From Herbiconiux sp. (GTDB lineage: Bacteria; Actinomycetota; Actinomycetes; Actinomycetales; Microbacteriaceae), in contig NZ_JAHFUW010000017.1 in the NCBI RefSeq assembly GCF_023264855.1, positions 1-64,000 of the forward strand: DNA of 64,000 nt, written 5' to 3'. The position numbers and the translations under genes are program-made. Shown here in pieces: positions 35,367-46,170 of the stretch. The stretch's first letter is position 1; each line of letters starts with the position of its first letter. The notes under the pieces were generated by a model, which saw only the letters and a list, made by a program, of their open reading frames with translations, made no database searches and was not told where the DNA came from.

Positions 35367-36995
35367 GTGGCTGATCGGGGCTCTTCGGCTCTACGACCGG
35401 AGCATCCGATCGCGCGATCGCTCCCGCACCTGGTCGAGGAGTTCGGCCTGGAACTGCAGGGCGCTCCCGTGGCCGATGTCGTCAGCGGCATCTCGCTGTC
35501 GTCGCGCGAGGTGATGCCGGGCGACCTGTACGTGGGCCTCAAAGGCAAGCACGTGCACGGCGCCTCGTACGCCGTGGCCGCCAAGGAATCCGGAGCGGTC
35601 GCCATCCTCACCGACTCCGAGGGCGCGGCCATCGCGGCCGGCTCGGGCCTGCCCGTGATCGTCACCCCCGAGCCGCGACTGGCCCTCGGCGAACTCGCCG
35701 CCTGGATCTACCGCACCCGCGATGACCAGCCCACGATGTTCGGCGTCACCGGCACCAACGGCAAGACGAGCGTCGCCTACCTGCTGGAGGCGATCCTGCG
35801 CCAGCTCGGCATCGTGGCCGGCATCAGCACCACGGCCGAGCGACGGATCGGCGACGAGACCATCGTGTCGACCCTCACCACGCCCGAGGCCACCGAGATC
35901 CACGCCATGCTGGCCCGCATGCGCGAGGCCGATGTGCGCTCCGTGGTGCTCGAGGTCTCGGCACAGGCCATCACCCAGCACCGGGTCGACGGCATCGTGT
36001 TCGACGTGGTGGGCTTCACCAACCTCAGCCACGACCACCTCGACGACTACGAGACCATGGACGTGTACTTCGAGGCCAAGCGCGAGCTGTTCCAGCCCGA
36101 CCGGGCTCGTCGCGGTGTCGTGATGGTCGACGGCGGCTGGGGGCGGCGCCTGGTCGAGGAGTCGCGCATCCCGCTCACGACCATCTCCACGGAGTCGGAT
36201 TCCGCGGTGGCCGAGTCGGATGCCGAGTGGACGCTCACGATCGACTCCGAGACGCTCGATCGCACGAACTTCACCCTGCGCGGCCCCGACCATCGCGAGC
36301 TCTCCACCTCGGTACCGCTGCTCGGCCGCATCATGGCGGCCAACGCCGCCCTGGCCATCGTGATGCTGGTGGAGTCGGGCTTCGACCTCGACGCCATCTC
36401 GCACGCGCTGAACGAGCCGTTCGTGCGCGACGACGCCGAGCATCCGTGGGACCCCGAACTCGACTGGGAACAGGACGAGCAGCGCGAGCCCGGCATCGAC
36501 GTGTACATCCCCGGCCGTGCCGAGCGGGTGTCGGGCGATCGGGGCCCGGTCGTGTTCATCGATTACGGGCACACGCCGGACGCGTTCACCTCGACCCTGG
36601 AGTCGATCCGCCGCGTCACCGACGGCCGCATCGTCATGCTCTTCGGTGCCGACGGCGACCGCGATCCCTCCAAGCGCGCCGACATGGGCGCGATCGCCGC
36701 GCGACTGGCGGATGCCGTGGTGATCACCGACTTCCACCCGCGCACCGAGAACGCCGCCGACATCCGCCGCGTGCTGCTGGATGCGGCCCGGGCCGAGGTG
36801 CCCGAGCGTGAGATCCACGAGGTCGCGGACCCTCGGGCCGCGTTCCGCAAAGCCCTGTCGATCGCCGGCGAGGGCGACGTCATCCTCTACGCCGGCCCCG
36901 GCCACGAGGACTACCACGAGGTCGCGGGGGAGAAGATCCCCTACTCGGCCCGCGACGATGCGCGCAATGCGCTCCGCGAACACGGATGGCTCTGA
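35367..36995 (+). CDS. murE: UDP-MurNAc-tripeptide synthetase MurE with an unusual specificity motif
   Basis: 542 residues from GTG 35367. Mur ligase order: N-terminal UDP-binding domain, ATP loop MFGVTGTNGKTSVAYLLEAI, STLTTPEATEIHAML, the carbamylated-lysine region (VYFEAKRELFQ), and the C-terminal domain with IDYGHTPDAF. The motif that reads DNPR in diaminopimelate-adding enzymes is FHPR here (TDFHPRTENAADIR). MurE adds the third amino acid of the stem peptide; the change fits an organism that uses something other than meso-diaminopimelate, as many Microbacteriaceae with B-type walls do, but the actual residue cannot be deduced. Confidence 0.93.
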   Translation: MADRGSSALRPEHPIARSLPHLVEEFGLELQGAPVADVVSGISLSSREVMPGDLYVGLKGKHVHGASYAVAAKESGAVAILTDSEGAAIAAGSGLPVIVTPEPRLALGELAAWIYRTRDDQPTMFGVTGTNGKTSVAYLLEAILRQLGIVAGISTTAERRIGDETIVSTLTTPEATEIHAMLARMREADVRSVVLEVSAQAITQHRVDGIVFDVVGFTNLSHDHLDDYETMDVYFEAKRELFQPDRARRGVVMVDGGWGRRLVEESRIPLTTISTESDSAVAESDAEWTLTIDSETLDRTNFTLRGPDHRELSTSVPLLGRIMAANAALAIVMLVESGFDLDAISHALNEPFVRDDAEHPWDPELDWEQDEQREPGIDVYIPGRAERVSGDRGPVVFIDYGHTPDAFTSTLESIRRVTDGRIVMLFGADGDRDPSKRADMGAIAARLADAVVITDFHPRTENAADIRRVLLDAARAEVPEREIHEVADPRAAFRKALSIAGEGDVILYAGPGHEDYHEVAGEKIPYSARDDARNALREHGWL

Positions 36996-36998
36996 TAC

Positions 36999-38459
36999 AT
37001 GCTCGACCTCACACTCACCGAGATCGCCGAAGCCCTGCAGGGCGAACTCGTGCTCACCCCGGAAGCGGTCGCCGCCGGCTACACGCCCGGCACCGTGCTG
37101 AACGGCACGGTCGACACCGACTCGCGCCTGATCGGCGCGGGTGACCTGTTCGTCGCCAAGCGCGGCGAGTTCGACGACGGGCACCGCTTCGTGCCGAACG
37201 CCGTCGAGGCCGGCGCCGCCCTGGTCGTCGTCGAGCATCCGTTCGCCGCGGAGCACGGAGCGGCCCTGGCCGTGCCCCAGGTCGTCGTCGCCGACTCGGT
37301 GCTCGCGCTCGGCCACTTCGCCACCGACGTTGTGCGCCGGGTGAAGGCGCTCGGCGCGCTCAAGATCGTGGGCATCACCGGCTCCAACGGCAAGACCACC
37401 ACCAAGAACCTGCTCCGCGCCGTGCTCGAGCGCGTGGGCGAGACCGTCGCCCCGCGCGACTCGTTCAACAACGAGGTGGGCGCTCCGCTCACCATGCTGA
37501 AGCTCACTCCGTCGACGCGGTTCCTGGTGGCCGAGATGGGTGCGAGCGGCAAAGGCGAGATCACGCGGCTGATCCGGATGGCGAAGCCCGACGTGGGCGT
37601 GGTGCTCACGGTCGGCCTCGCGCACGCCGGCGAGTTCGGCGGCATCGAGACCACGCTCGCCACCAAGACCGAGATGGTGCAAGACCTCGAGCCCGCGGAT
37701 GTCGCGGTGCTCAACATCGACGACCCGCGCGTGGCCGGGATGGCGGCGAAGACCGCCGCCTCGGTGCTCTGGTTCGGCCTGAACGACAAGGCCGCGGTGC
37801 GCGCCACCGAGATCGACGCCACCGCCGCCGGCACGAGCTTCGTGCTGCACCTGCCCGACGGCAGCTCCAGCCCGGTGCGCTTCGCGGTGCTGGGTGAGCA
37901 CCACGTCATGAACGCCCTCGCCGCCGCGGCCGCCGCGCACACCCTCGGTGTGCCGATCGCGACGATCGTCGAGGCCCTCGAGTCGGTCACCCGCGCCGAG
38001 CGCTGGCGGATGGAGGTGCTCGGCGGCCGCGACGGTGTCACCGTCATCAACGACGCCTACAACGCGAGCCCCGACTCGATGGTCGCCGCGCTCAAGACGC
38101 TCGCCCAGATCTCGGGTCCCGGGCAGCGCACCGTCGCCGTGCTCGGCGCGATGAGCGAACTCGGCGAGTTCTCGGTCGAGGAGCACGACCGCCTCGGCCG
38201 CCTCGTGGTGCGCCTGAACATCGAGAAGCTCGTCGTGGTGGGGGAGGGCGCCCGCGCCATCCACCTGGCCGCCGAGCACGAGGGCTCGTGGGGCGGCGAG
38301 GCCGTGTTCGTCGAGACGGCCGACCAGGCCTTCGAGCTCGTCGCCGCCGACACCCGGCCGAACGACCTCATCCTGGTCAAGTCCTCCAACTCGGCGGGCC
38401 TGCGTTTTCTCGGCGACCGCATCGCCGACGCCCATTCGACCGCGGAGACGAACGCATGA
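36999..38459 (+). CDS. murF: UDP-MurNAc-pentapeptide synthetase MurF
   Basis: 486 residues starting [20 protein letters not shown], three bases after the murE stop. ATP loop [40 protein letters not shown] and [16 protein letters not shown] are typical of MurF, which adds D-Ala-D-Ala to the stem peptide. Its TGA overlaps the mraY start (ATGA), so translation is probably coupled. Confidence 0.96.
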   Translation: MLDLTLTEIAEALQGELVLTPEAVAAGYTPGTVLNGTVDTDSRLIGAGDLFVAKRGEFDDGHRFVPNAVEAGAALVVVEHPFAAEHGAALAVPQVVVADSVLALGHFATDVVRRVKALGALKIVGITGSNGKTTTKNLLRAVLERVGETVAPRDSFNNEVGAPLTMLKLTPSTRFLVAEMGASGKGEITRLIRMAKPDVGVVLTVGLAHAGEFGGIETTLATKTEMVQDLEPADVAVLNIDDPRVAGMAAKTAASVLWFGLNDKAAVRATEIDATAAGTSFVLHLPDGSSSPVRFAVLGEHHVMNALAAAAAAHTLGVPIATIVEALESVTRAERWRMEVLGGRDGVTVINDAYNASPDSMVAALKTLAQISGPGQRTVAVLGAMSELGEFSVEEHDRLGRLVVRLNIEKLVVVGEGARAIHLAAEHEGSWGGEAVFVETADQAFELVAADTRPNDLILVKSSNSAGLRFLGDRIADAHSTAETNA

Positions 38460-39550
38460 TCACCCTGCTCGCCTCGGCCTCGCTCTCGCTGGCCTTCACG
38501 CTCTTCCTCACTCCGGTCTTCATCCGCCTGTTCAAGCGGTTCGCCTGGGGCCAGTACATCAACATCGACACTCCGGATGCGCACCACGTCAAGCGCGGAA
38601 CGCCCACCATGGGCGGCATCGTCATCATCCTGGCGGTGCTGTTCGGCTACTTCGTGTCGGCGCTGTTCACGCAGGAGCCACCCACGATCTCGGGCCTGCT
38701 GGTGCTGTTCCTGATGACCGGACTCGGCGTCGTGGGCTTTCTCGACGACTTCCTGAAGGTGCACAAGGAGCGCAGCCTCGGCCTCACACCCTGGGCGAAG
38801 ATCACCGGGCAGGTGCTGGTGGGCGTGATCTTCGCGCTGCTGGCCATCCAGTTCCCGAACTCCGCGGGCGAGACCCCGGCCTCCACGCAGGTCTCGTTCA
38901 TCCGTGACCTGCCCTTCGACTTCCTCTCCTGGGGCCTGATCATCGGCACGATCGCCTTCGTGATCTGGATCAGCGCCATCGTGATGTTCACCTCCAACGG
39001 TGTGAACCTCACCGACGGGCTCGACGGTCTGGCTCCCGGCTCGAGCATCCTGGCCATCGGCTCGTTCGTGATCATCGGCTTCTGGCAGTTCAACCAGAGC
39101 TGCCAGAACGCCACGATCGACCTCGACGTGCTCGACAAGTGCTACGACGTGCGCGATCCGCTGGATCTCGCCGTGGTGGCCGCCACCGTGGTGGGCGCCC
39201 TGATCGGTTTCCTCTGGTGGAACACCAACCCCGCCAAGATCTTCCTCGGCGACACCGGCTCGCTCGCCCTCGGCGGGGCGCTGGCGGCCCTGGCCATCCT
39301 GACCCGCACCGAACTGCTGCTCATCCTGATCGGCGGCATCTTCGTGGTGGTGGCCGGCCAGGTCGCCGTGCAGCTGACCTACTTCAAGCTCACCAAGGGC
39401 AAGCGGATCTGGCGGGCCAGCCCGCTGCACCACCACTTCGAGATGAAGGGCTGGGCCGAGGTCACCATCGTGGTGCGCTTCTGGATCATCGCGGGGCTCT
39501 TCGTGGCCGGCGCCGTGGGCTCGTTCTACCTCGAATGGCTGTCCCGCTGA
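38456..39550 (+). CDS. mraY: Phospho-MurNAc-pentapeptide transferase MraY
   Basis: 364 residues with about ten membrane helices. Conserved loops: [37 protein letters not shown] (Asp pair of the active site), [22 protein letters not shown] and [12 protein letters not shown]. It attaches phospho-MurNAc-pentapeptide to undecaprenyl phosphate, giving lipid I. ATG 38456 overlaps the murF stop; its own TGA overlaps the murD ATG (TGATG). Confidence 0.97.
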   Translation: MITLLASASLSLAFTLFLTPVFIRLFKRFAWGQYINIDTPDAHHVKRGTPTMGGIVIILAVLFGYFVSALFTQEPPTISGLLVLFLMTGLGVVGFLDDFLKVHKERSLGLTPWAKITGQVLVGVIFALLAIQFPNSAGETPASTQVSFIRDLPFDFLSWGLIIGTIAFVIWISAIVMFTSNGVNLTDGLDGLAPGSSILAIGSFVIIGFWQFNQSCQNATIDLDVLDKCYDVRDPLDLAVVAATVVGALIGFLWWNTNPAKIFLGDTGSLALGGALAALAILTRTELLLILIGGIFVVVAGQVAVQLTYFKLTKGKRIWRASPLHHHFEMKGWAEVTIVVRFWIIAGLFVAGAVGSFYLEWLSR

Positions 39551-41106
39551 TGAGCGGTCCGGACACGAGCCGCACCGACGCCCTCACCAGCTGGCACCAC
39601 GACTGGAGCGGCCTGCGCGTCGCCGTGCTCGGCCTCGGCATGACCGGTTTCTCGGTGGCCGACACGCTCACCGAGCTGCGCGCCGACGTGCTCGTGATCG
39701 CGCCCGACGCGAAGCAGGAGTACGCCGACCTGATCCCGGTGATCGGGGCGCGCTTCGAACGCACTCCGGCCGGTACCGTTCCGGATGCGCTGCTCGCGCA
39801 CGACCCGGAGCTCGTGGTCGCCTCGCCCGGCTACCACCCCGACGACCCGCTGCTGCTCTGGGCCGCCGAGCGCGGCATCCCGGTGTGGGGCGACGTGGAG
39901 CTCGCCTGGCGTCTGCGCGACAAGGTGACGGATGCTGCGGGCAAGCCGGCCGACTGGATCGCGGTCACCGGCACCAACGGCAAGACCACGACCGTGCAGC
40001 TGACCGCCTCGATGCTGCTGGCCGCCGGCCACCGGGTGGCGCCCTGCGGCAACATCGGCATCCCGGTGCTCGACGCCATCCGCGACCCCGAGGGGTTCGA
40101 CGTGCTCGTGGTGGAGCTCTCCAGCTATCAGCTGCACTCCACCTCCAGCATGTCGCCGTACTCCTCGGTGGTGCTCAACGTGGCCGAAGACCACCTCGAC
40201 TGGCACGGCTCGTTCGAGGCGTATGCGGCCGCCAAGGCGCGGGTGTACGCCCGCACCCAGGTGGCCTGCGTCTACAACAAGGCCGACGCGCTCACGATGA
40301 CCATGGTGGAGGAGGCCGAGGTGATCGAGGGTGCGCGCGCCATCGGCTTCGACCTCGGCATCCCCGGGCCGAGCGATTTCGGTGTGGTCGACGGCATCCT
40401 GTGCGACCGGGCTTTTCTCGAGGAGCGGCGCGACTCGGCCCTGGAGATCGCGACGGTCGACGAGCTCGCCCAGCGCGGGCTCGGTGCCCCGCACACCGTG
40501 GCCGATGTGCTGGCCGCCGCCGCGCTCGCCCGCAGCTACGGCGTCTCCGTCGAGGCCGTGCGGGCTGCACTGGCCGGCTTCAGCCTCGACCGGCACCGGA
40601 TCGAGCACGTGGTGACGGCCGGCGGCGTGACCTGGGTCGACGACTCCAAGGCCACCAATCCGCACGCCGCGGAGGCCTCGATCAAGGCCTATCCCTCGAT
40701 CGTGTGGATCGTCGGCGGGCTGCTCAAAGGCGTCGACATCGATCCGTTGGTGCGGGCTTCGTTGGCCGTCGACGGTTCCGGATCGGCCGGCCGCGTGCGC
40801 GCCGCCGTGGTGATCGGCGTCGAGCGCCACGAGGTGCTCGAGGCCATCCGGCGACACGCGCCCGCGCTGCCGCTGTTCGAGGTCGATCACGATGAGACTG
40901 AGGACGTGATGTCCGCAGCGGTCGCCTTGGCGGCAGCGGCCGCGCAGCCCGGCGATGTCGTGCTGCTCGCGCCGGCCGCGGCATCGATGGATCAGTTCGT
41001 GGACTACGCCGACCGGGGAAACCGGTTCGCGGAGGCTGTGCGGAAGCACGTGGGAGGTATTGCTGGTGACGACACCCTCCCGGACTCTCCCAGGATTCGG
41101 CCGTAA
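39550..41106 (+). CDS. murD: UDP-MurNAc-L-alanine:D-glutamate ligase MurD
   Basis: 518 residues from ATG 39550 (overlap TGATG with mraY); an upstream in-frame ATG at 39535 is less likely. N-terminal Rossmann segment VAVLGLGMTGFSVADTL, ATP loop AVTGTNGKTTTVQLTASML, NVAEDHLDWHGSFEAYAAAK (lysine), and C-terminal WVDDSKATNPHAAEAS with IVGGLLKGVD. Adds D-Glu as second residue of the stem. Somewhat longer than the usual 450-480. Its 3' end overlaps ftsW by 41 bases. Confidence 0.95.
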   Translation: MSGPDTSRTDALTSWHHDWSGLRVAVLGLGMTGFSVADTLTELRADVLVIAPDAKQEYADLIPVIGARFERTPAGTVPDALLAHDPELVVASPGYHPDDPLLLWAAERGIPVWGDVELAWRLRDKVTDAAGKPADWIAVTGTNGKTTTVQLTASMLLAAGHRVAPCGNIGIPVLDAIRDPEGFDVLVVELSSYQLHSTSSMSPYSSVVLNVAEDHLDWHGSFEAYAAAKARVYARTQVACVYNKADALTMTMVEEAEVIEGARAIGFDLGIPGPSDFGVVDGILCDRAFLEERRDSALEIATVDELAQRGLGAPHTVADVLAAAALARSYGVSVEAVRAALAGFSLDRHRIEHVVTAGGVTWVDDSKATNPHAAEASIKAYPSIVWIVGGLLKGVDIDPLVRASLAVDGSGSAGRVRAAVVIGVERHEVLEAIRRHAPALPLFEVDHDETEDVMSAAVALAAAAAQPGDVVLLAPAAASMDQFVDYADRGNRFAEAVRKHVGGIAGDDTLPDSPRIRP

Positions 41107-42403
41107 CTCCCGCCCCGGCGCGGCTTCCGGCGCCTCGGACTCGACTGCTCCGGGCTCCGGTGCTTCGGGCTCGGGCGCCCGCTCGGCCCGCATCTCGCTC
41201 GGCGAGGTGTTCACCGCCGAGTCGAGCAACTACTTCCTGCTGCTGGGCACCACGCTCTTCCTCGTGCTGCTCGGGCTCGTGATGGTGCTCTCGTCGAGCT
41301 CGATCGATTCGTTCACGGCCGGCCGCGACTTCTTCAGCGTGTTCCTCAAGCAGGGACTGTTCGCCCTGATCGGCATCCCGCTGATGCTCGTGGTGTCGCG
41401 CATCCCGATCCGCGTTATGAAGAAGTGGGCCTGGGTGGCCATCTTCGTCGCCGTGGGCGTTCAGCTGCTGGTGTTCACCCCGCTCGGCGACGAGGTGGGC
41501 GGCAACCTCAACTGGATCGCCATCGGCAGCTACACCTTCCAGCCCTCCGAGCTCGTGAAGCTCGCGCTTGTGGTGTGGATGGGCGCCATCCTGGCCAAGA
41601 AGGAGGCGCTGCTCGGAAACTTCGGGCACGTCGTCATCCCGGTGCTGCCGATCGCGGGCGGCGCGATCCTGCTGGTGCTGCTCGGCGGTGACCTCGGAAC
41701 CGTCATGATCATGGCCGGGCTGGTGTTCGGCGCCCTGTTCTTCGCGGGCATCAAGCTCCGGATGCTCGTGGTGCCGATGATCGTCGGTGCGGTTCTCGCC
41801 GTGATCGTGGCCTTCACGAGCGCCAGCCGCACCGAGCGCATCATGTCGTTCTTCTCGGGCACGAACGCCGACTACGAGGGCGTGGACTGGCAGGCGCAGC
41901 ACGGCGAGTGGGCTCTCGCCGGTGGCGGCGTGTTCGGTGTGGGCCTCGGCAACTCGCGGGCCAAGTGGTCGTGGCTGCCCGCGGCCGACAACGACTACAT
42001 CTTCGCCATCATCGGCGAAGAACTGGGCCTGGTGGGCGCGATCGTGGTGCTGCTGCTGTTCATCGCCCTCGCCCTCGCCTTCGTGCGCATCATCCGTTCG
42101 TCTCGGGACATGTTCTCGAAGGTCGTCACCGGTGCGGTGATGGTGTGGCTGATCGGGCAGGCGTTCGTGAACATCGCCGTGGTGCTCGGGGTGCTGCCGG
42201 TGCTCGGCGTGCCGTTGCCGCTGATCTCGTCGGGGGGCTCCGCTCTCTTGACGACCCTGGCGGCGATCGGCATCGTGCTCGCCATCGCGCGCGAGAACGC
42301 CGTCACCTCGGCGCGGGACGCGCGGGCTTTCGAGGCCCCGGCCGCTCCCTCGGGCCGGCCGGCGGTGCCGCGCCCCCGCACCGTGAGCGGACGCACTCGA
42401 TGA
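41066..42403 (+). CDS. ftsW: Lipid II polymerase FtsW
   Basis: 445 residues from GTG 41066, which has GGGAGGT about 8 bases upstream within murD. A Ser/Gly-rich cytoplasmic leader precedes about ten membrane helices of the SEDS family. Typical segments: LGLVMVLSSSSIDSF, NLNWIAIGSYTFQPSELVKL, GGDLGTVMIM, GVGLGNSRAKWSWLPAADND and GVPLPLISSGGSALL. It polymerises lipid II at the septum with FtsI. The Pro/Arg tail ends overlapping the murG start (ATGA). Confidence 0.96.
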   Translation: MTTPSRTLPGFGRNSRPGAASGASDSTAPGSGASGSGARSARISLGEVFTAESSNYFLLLGTTLFLVLLGLVMVLSSSSIDSFTAGRDFFSVFLKQGLFALIGIPLMLVVSRIPIRVMKKWAWVAIFVAVGVQLLVFTPLGDEVGGNLNWIAIGSYTFQPSELVKLALVVWMGAILAKKEALLGNFGHVVIPVLPIAGGAILLVLLGGDLGTVMIMAGLVFGALFFAGIKLRMLVVPMIVGAVLAVIVAFTSASRTERIMSFFSGTNADYEGVDWQAQHGEWALAGGGVFGVGLGNSRAKWSWLPAADNDYIFAIIGEELGLVGAIVVLLLFIALALAFVRIIRSSRDMFSKVVTGAVMVWLIGQAFVNIAVVLGVLPVLGVPLPLISSGGSALLTTLAAIGIVLAIARENAVTSARDARAFEAPAAPSGRPAVPRPRTVSGRTR

Positions 42404-43506
42404 CGCGTTACCTTCTGGCCGGAGGGGGAACCGCGGGGCACGTGAACCCGCTGCTCGCCACGGCCGACGAACTGCGCCGCCGTGACCCCTCGGCCACCGT
42501 GATCGTGCTCGGCACGGCCGAGGGCCTCGAGGCGCGGCTGGTTCCGGAGCGCGGCTACGAGCTCGTCACCATCCCGAAGCTGCCGTTCCCGCGCCGGCCC
42601 AACGCTGCCGCACTGCGTTTCCCGGGCGGGTTGCGCCGCACGATCGCGCAGGTGGCGGAGCTCATCCGTTCCCGGCGGATCGACGTGGTGGTGGGCTTCG
42701 GCGGCTACGCCTCGGCGCCCGGCTACCTCGGCGCCCGGCGCGCGAAGGTGCCGTTCGTCATCCACGAGGGCAATGCGAAGCCGGGGCTGGCCAACCGGCT
42801 CGGCGCGCGCTTCTCGCCCTGGGTGGGTGTGACCTTCGGCTCGACCGTGCTGCCGCACGCCACGCTGGTGGGCATGCCGCTGCGCACCGAGGTGACCGCA
42901 CTGGCCGCGCCGGAGGTGCGTGCCGCCGCCGCGACCGAGGCCGCCGCCTTCTTCGGCCTGGATACCTCCCGGCCCACCCTGCTGGTGACCGGCGGATCGC
43001 TCGGCGCCCGCCGCATCAACGCCACGGTGCACGCCTCGGCGGCCGCTCTGGTGGGCGTCGGCTGGAACGTGCTGCACATCGCGGGCAACCGCTCCGAGGT
43101 GAGCGACCCGGGCATCGACGGCTACGTCTTCGTGGAGTACTGCGACCGGATGGATCTGGCCCTGGCCGTCGCCGACTTCGCGCTCTCCCGGGCCGGCGCC
43201 TCGACTCTCAGCGAGTTCGGGGCGATCGGCGTGCCCGCCGTGCTGGTGCCGTATCCGGTGGGCAACGGCGAGCAGCGCTTCAACGCGCGCGACCTGCTGC
43301 GGGCCGGGGGAGCGATCCTGGTCGACGACGCCGACTTCGTGCCCGAGTGGGTGACCCGCGAGGTGCTGCCGCTGTTGGCCGACCGTCCGCGGATCGAACG
43401 GATGGCCGCCGCCGCGCGCGAGGTCGGCATCGCCGACGGCGACGCGCGGCTGGCGGCACTGATCGCACGGGCCCTGGGGGAGCCGGGCCCGGCCCCGTCC
43501 CTGTGA
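42400..43506 (+). CDS. murG: UDP-GlcNAc:lipid I GlcNAc transferase MurG
   Basis: 368 residues. GT-B fold landmarks: LLAGGGTAGHVNPLLATADE at the N-terminus, VVGFGGYASAPGYLGA, VIHEGNAKPGLANRLGAR, LLVTGGSLGARRIN and the acceptor/donor loop SRAGASTLSEFGAIGVPAVL. Converts lipid I to lipid II at the inner membrane face. ATG 42400 overlaps the ftsW stop; murC follows after 57 bases. Confidence 0.97.
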   Translation: MTRYLLAGGGTAGHVNPLLATADELRRRDPSATVIVLGTAEGLEARLVPERGYELVTIPKLPFPRRPNAAALRFPGGLRRTIAQVAELIRSRRIDVVVGFGGYASAPGYLGARRAKVPFVIHEGNAKPGLANRLGARFSPWVGVTFGSTVLPHATLVGMPLRTEVTALAAPEVRAAAATEAAAFFGLDTSRPTLLVTGGSLGARRINATVHASAAALVGVGWNVLHIAGNRSEVSDPGIDGYVFVEYCDRMDLALAVADFALSRAGASTLSEFGAIGVPAVLVPYPVGNGEQRFNARDLLRAGGAILVDDADFVPEWVTREVLPLLADRPRIERMAAAAREVGIADGDARLAALIARALGEPGPAPSL

Positions 43507-43563
43507 GCGTAACCTTGTATCCCGAAACCCGACGCTTTCCCCCAGCAGAAAGGGCGTGACCGC

Positions 43564-44988
43564 ATGATCAAGCCCGACCTCTCGATCGAGATCCCCGACA
43601 CCCTCGGCGCCGTGCACTTCGTGGGCATCGGCGGAGCCGGCATGAGCGGTATCGCCCGCCTGTTCGCCGCATCCGGTCTCACCGTCACAGGTTCCGACCG
43701 CAGCGACTCCAAGACCGCGGCGAAGCTGCGTGCGCTCGGCATCCCGGTGGCCGTCGGTCATGACGCCTCGAACGTCGGCACCGCCGACACCCTGGTGGTC
43801 ACGAGCGCCCTCTGGCCCGACAACCCCGAATACCTGTACGCCCAGCAGCACGGGCTCACGATCCTGCACCGCTCGCAGGCGCTCGCCTGGCTGGTGAACC
43901 GGCAGCGGCTCGTGGCCGTGGCCGGGGCGCACGGCAAGACGACGTCGACCGGGATGATCGTCACGGCCCTGCGCGAACTCGACGCCGACCCCAGTTTCGT
44001 GAACGGCGGCGTGATCTCCGACCTCGGCACGAGCTCGGCGCTCGGCGAGGGCGAGCTGTTCGTGCTCGAGGCCGACGAATCGGACGGCTCCTTCCTGCTC
44101 TACGACTCGGCCGTGGCCCTCATCACGAACGTCGACCCCGACCACCTCGACCACTACGGCTCGGTGGCGGCCGTCGAAGACGCCTTCGTGCGCTTCGCCG
44201 ACGAGGCCTCCGAGCTCGTGGTCATCTCCTCCGACGACGCCGGCGCGCTCCGCGTGGCCGAGCGGCTCGCGCATCCGCGGGTGCTCCGCTTCGGCGAGGC
44301 GGAGGACGCCGACATCCGGGTGCATTCGATCGTCACCGACGGCCCGGTGTCGTACGTGCTCGACTACGAGGGCGTGAGCTACCCGGGCGTGCTGCGCGTT
44401 CCCGGCCATCACAACGCGATCAACGCCGCCGGCGCCGTCGCGGTGCTGGTGGGTCTCGGCTTCGCTCCGGATGCGGCCGTGCAGGCGGTCGGCGCGTTCG
44501 GCGGCACCGGCCGGCGGTTCGAGCTGCATGGCACCGTCGGCGGCGTGAGCGTGTACGACGACTACGCGCACCACCCCACCGAGGTCGACGCGGCGCTCAC
44601 CGCCGCCCGCACGGTCGTGGGGGAGGGCCGCATCATCGCCGTGCACCAGCCGCACCTGTACAGCCGCACCCAGCTGATGGCGGGGGAGTTCGCCGAGACG
44701 CTCGAGCGCACCGCCGACTTCACCGTGGTGCTCGAGGTGTGCGGCGCCCGCGAAGACCCGGTGGAGGGCGTGACCGGTGCTCTCGTGTCGGAGCGGTTCG
44801 CCGATCCGTCGCACGTGGCCTACATCGACGACTGGCAGCGCGCCGCCGACTTCCTGGCCGAGTACGCCGAGCCGGGCGACTTCCTGGTGACCCTCGGCTG
44901 CGGCGACGTGAACCTGATCGTGCCGCAGTTGCTCGACTCGCTCGAGAAGGTGTCCGAACCCGCTGTGACGGGTGCCCCGGCCGAGTGA
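43564..44988 (+). CDS. murC: UDP-MurNAc:L-alanine ligase MurC
   Basis: 474 residues; AGAAAGG lies before the ATG. Begins with [23 protein letters not shown] loop [64 protein letters not shown]. It adds the first residue, L-Ala, to UDP-MurNAc. The TGA overlaps the ftsQ GTG. Confidence 0.97.
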   Translation: MIKPDLSIEIPDTLGAVHFVGIGGAGMSGIARLFAASGLTVTGSDRSDSKTAAKLRALGIPVAVGHDASNVGTADTLVVTSALWPDNPEYLYAQQHGLTILHRSQALAWLVNRQRLVAVAGAHGKTTSTGMIVTALRELDADPSFVNGGVISDLGTSSALGEGELFVLEADESDGSFLLYDSAVALITNVDPDHLDHYGSVAAVEDAFVRFADEASELVVISSDDAGALRVAERLAHPRVLRFGEAEDADIRVHSIVTDGPVSYVLDYEGVSYPGVLRVPGHHNAINAAGAVAVLVGLGFAPDAAVQAVGAFGGTGRRFELHGTVGGVSVYDDYAHHPTEVDAALTAARTVVGEGRIIAVHQPHLYSRTQLMAGEFAETLERTADFTVVLEVCGAREDPVEGVTGALVSERFADPSHVAYIDDWQRAADFLAEYAEPGDFLVTLGCGDVNLIVPQLLDSLEKVSEPAVTGAPAE

Positions 44989-46094
44989 AACGACCTCCCG
45001 GCATCACGCCACCCCCTCCACCTGCCGCGCCGCCGCCCGCGGGGAAGCCGGCGCCCTCCGCGCGGCGGCCCACGAAGAAGCCGGCCGCGGAGTCACCTCG
45101 CCCCCCGAAGGCGCCGGTAGCCAGCGAGGCGGATACCGTTCCGGTCGAGCGACTGCCGAAGAAGCAACCGCCCGTCACGCCGTCGGCGGCGAAGTCGGGC
45201 CGGACGGCTCCGGCCGAGGCCGACACGGTGCCCGTGGAGCGACTGCCGAAGAAGCCGCCTCGGGCGACCGCCGGGGCGACCCCGCCGGCCCCGGCCACTG
45301 CACCCGGACCGGGTGACCCGTACAGCCCCGACGCCCGGCGCGAACTGCGCAAGGCCACACGCTCGCGCCGCCGCTACGAGCGTGCCGAGTCCCGCCGCTT
45401 CACGCAGCGCTCGCGCCGGCGCCGCCTGGCCTGGCTGATCACCGGCGCCAGCCTCGCCGGGCTCGTGCTCGTGGTGCTGCTGGCGGCCTACTCGCCCCTG
45501 CTGGCCGTGCGCACGGTCGCCGTGGAGGGTACGTCGCGGCTGGACGCCGCCGCCGTCACGGCGAGTCTCGGCGACCAGCTCGGCCGCCCGCTCGCCCTCG
45601 TCGACTACGGGGCGATCGAACGCGACCTGGCGCAGTATCCGCTGATCGCCTCGTACTCGGTCGAGGCCCGGCCGCCCGACACCCTGGCCATCAGGGTGGT
45701 GGAGCGGCGCCCGGTCGCCCAGGTGCAGACCGCGACCGGTTTCGACCTGCTCGATGCCGCGGGCGTGACCGTGCAGCAGTCGGGCGAGCGGATCGCCGGC
45801 TTCCCGCTGCTGGATCTCACCGGCACCGAGATCGGCAGCCGGGGTTTCGCCGCGGCCGCCGCGGTGCTGACCTCGCTGCCCGACGACATCCTGGGTCAGG
45901 TCGATCGCATCGCAGGCACGACGCCCGACAGCGTGACCTTCGTGTTCACCGGCGCCGGCCAGAGCGTGGTGTGGGGGAGCCCGGACGACAGCGAGCTGAA
46001 GGCGCGCATCCTGGCCCGTCTGATCGCCACGCAAGATCCGGCATCGCCCGTGCAGTACGACGTCTCGAGCCCCGCAAGCCCCGTGGTGCGCTGA
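44985..46094 (+). CDS. ftsQ: Divisome protein FtsQ with a long repetitive N-terminus
   Basis: 369 residues from GTG 44985 (overlap with murC stop). The first 130 residues are cytoplasmic, rich in Pro, Ala and Lys, and contain [13 protein letters not shown] twice (residues 48-60 and 78-90), exactly 30 apart. A basic stretch precedes one membrane helix ([20 protein letters not shown]), then a POTRA domain starting [20 protein letters not shown] and the beta domain with [20 protein letters not shown] and VVERRPVA. FtsQ links FtsZ-ring proteins with septal wall synthesis. No ftsA lies between ftsQ and ftsZ, as in actinobacteria. Confidence 0.9.
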   Translation: MKRPPGITPPPPPAAPPPAGKPAPSARRPTKKPAAESPRPPKAPVASEADTVPVERLPKKQPPVTPSAAKSGRTAPAEADTVPVERLPKKPPRATAGATPPAPATAPGPGDPYSPDARRELRKATRSRRRYERAESRRFTQRSRRRRLAWLITGASLAGLVLVVLLAAYSPLLAVRTVAVEGTSRLDAAAVTASLGDQLGRPLALVDYGAIERDLAQYPLIASYSVEARPPDTLAIRVVERRPVAQVQTATGFDLLDAAGVTVQQSGERIAGFPLLDLTGTEIGSRGFAAAAAVLTSLPDDILGQVDRIAGTTPDSVTFVFTGAGQSVVWGSPDDSELKARILARLIATQDPASPVQYDVSSPASPVVR

Positions 46095-46170
46095 TGGTGC
46101 TCGCATGATTTGGCACGGCGGATCGCGACACGCGGCGCGGCGCGGCGACCCGGCGGGCATCCTCGCGTAG

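Noticed and set aside
35391-38435. Minus-strand frame of 1014 codons opposite murE-murF
   Set aside because: Runs across two well-identified genes; typical GC-rich antisense frame.
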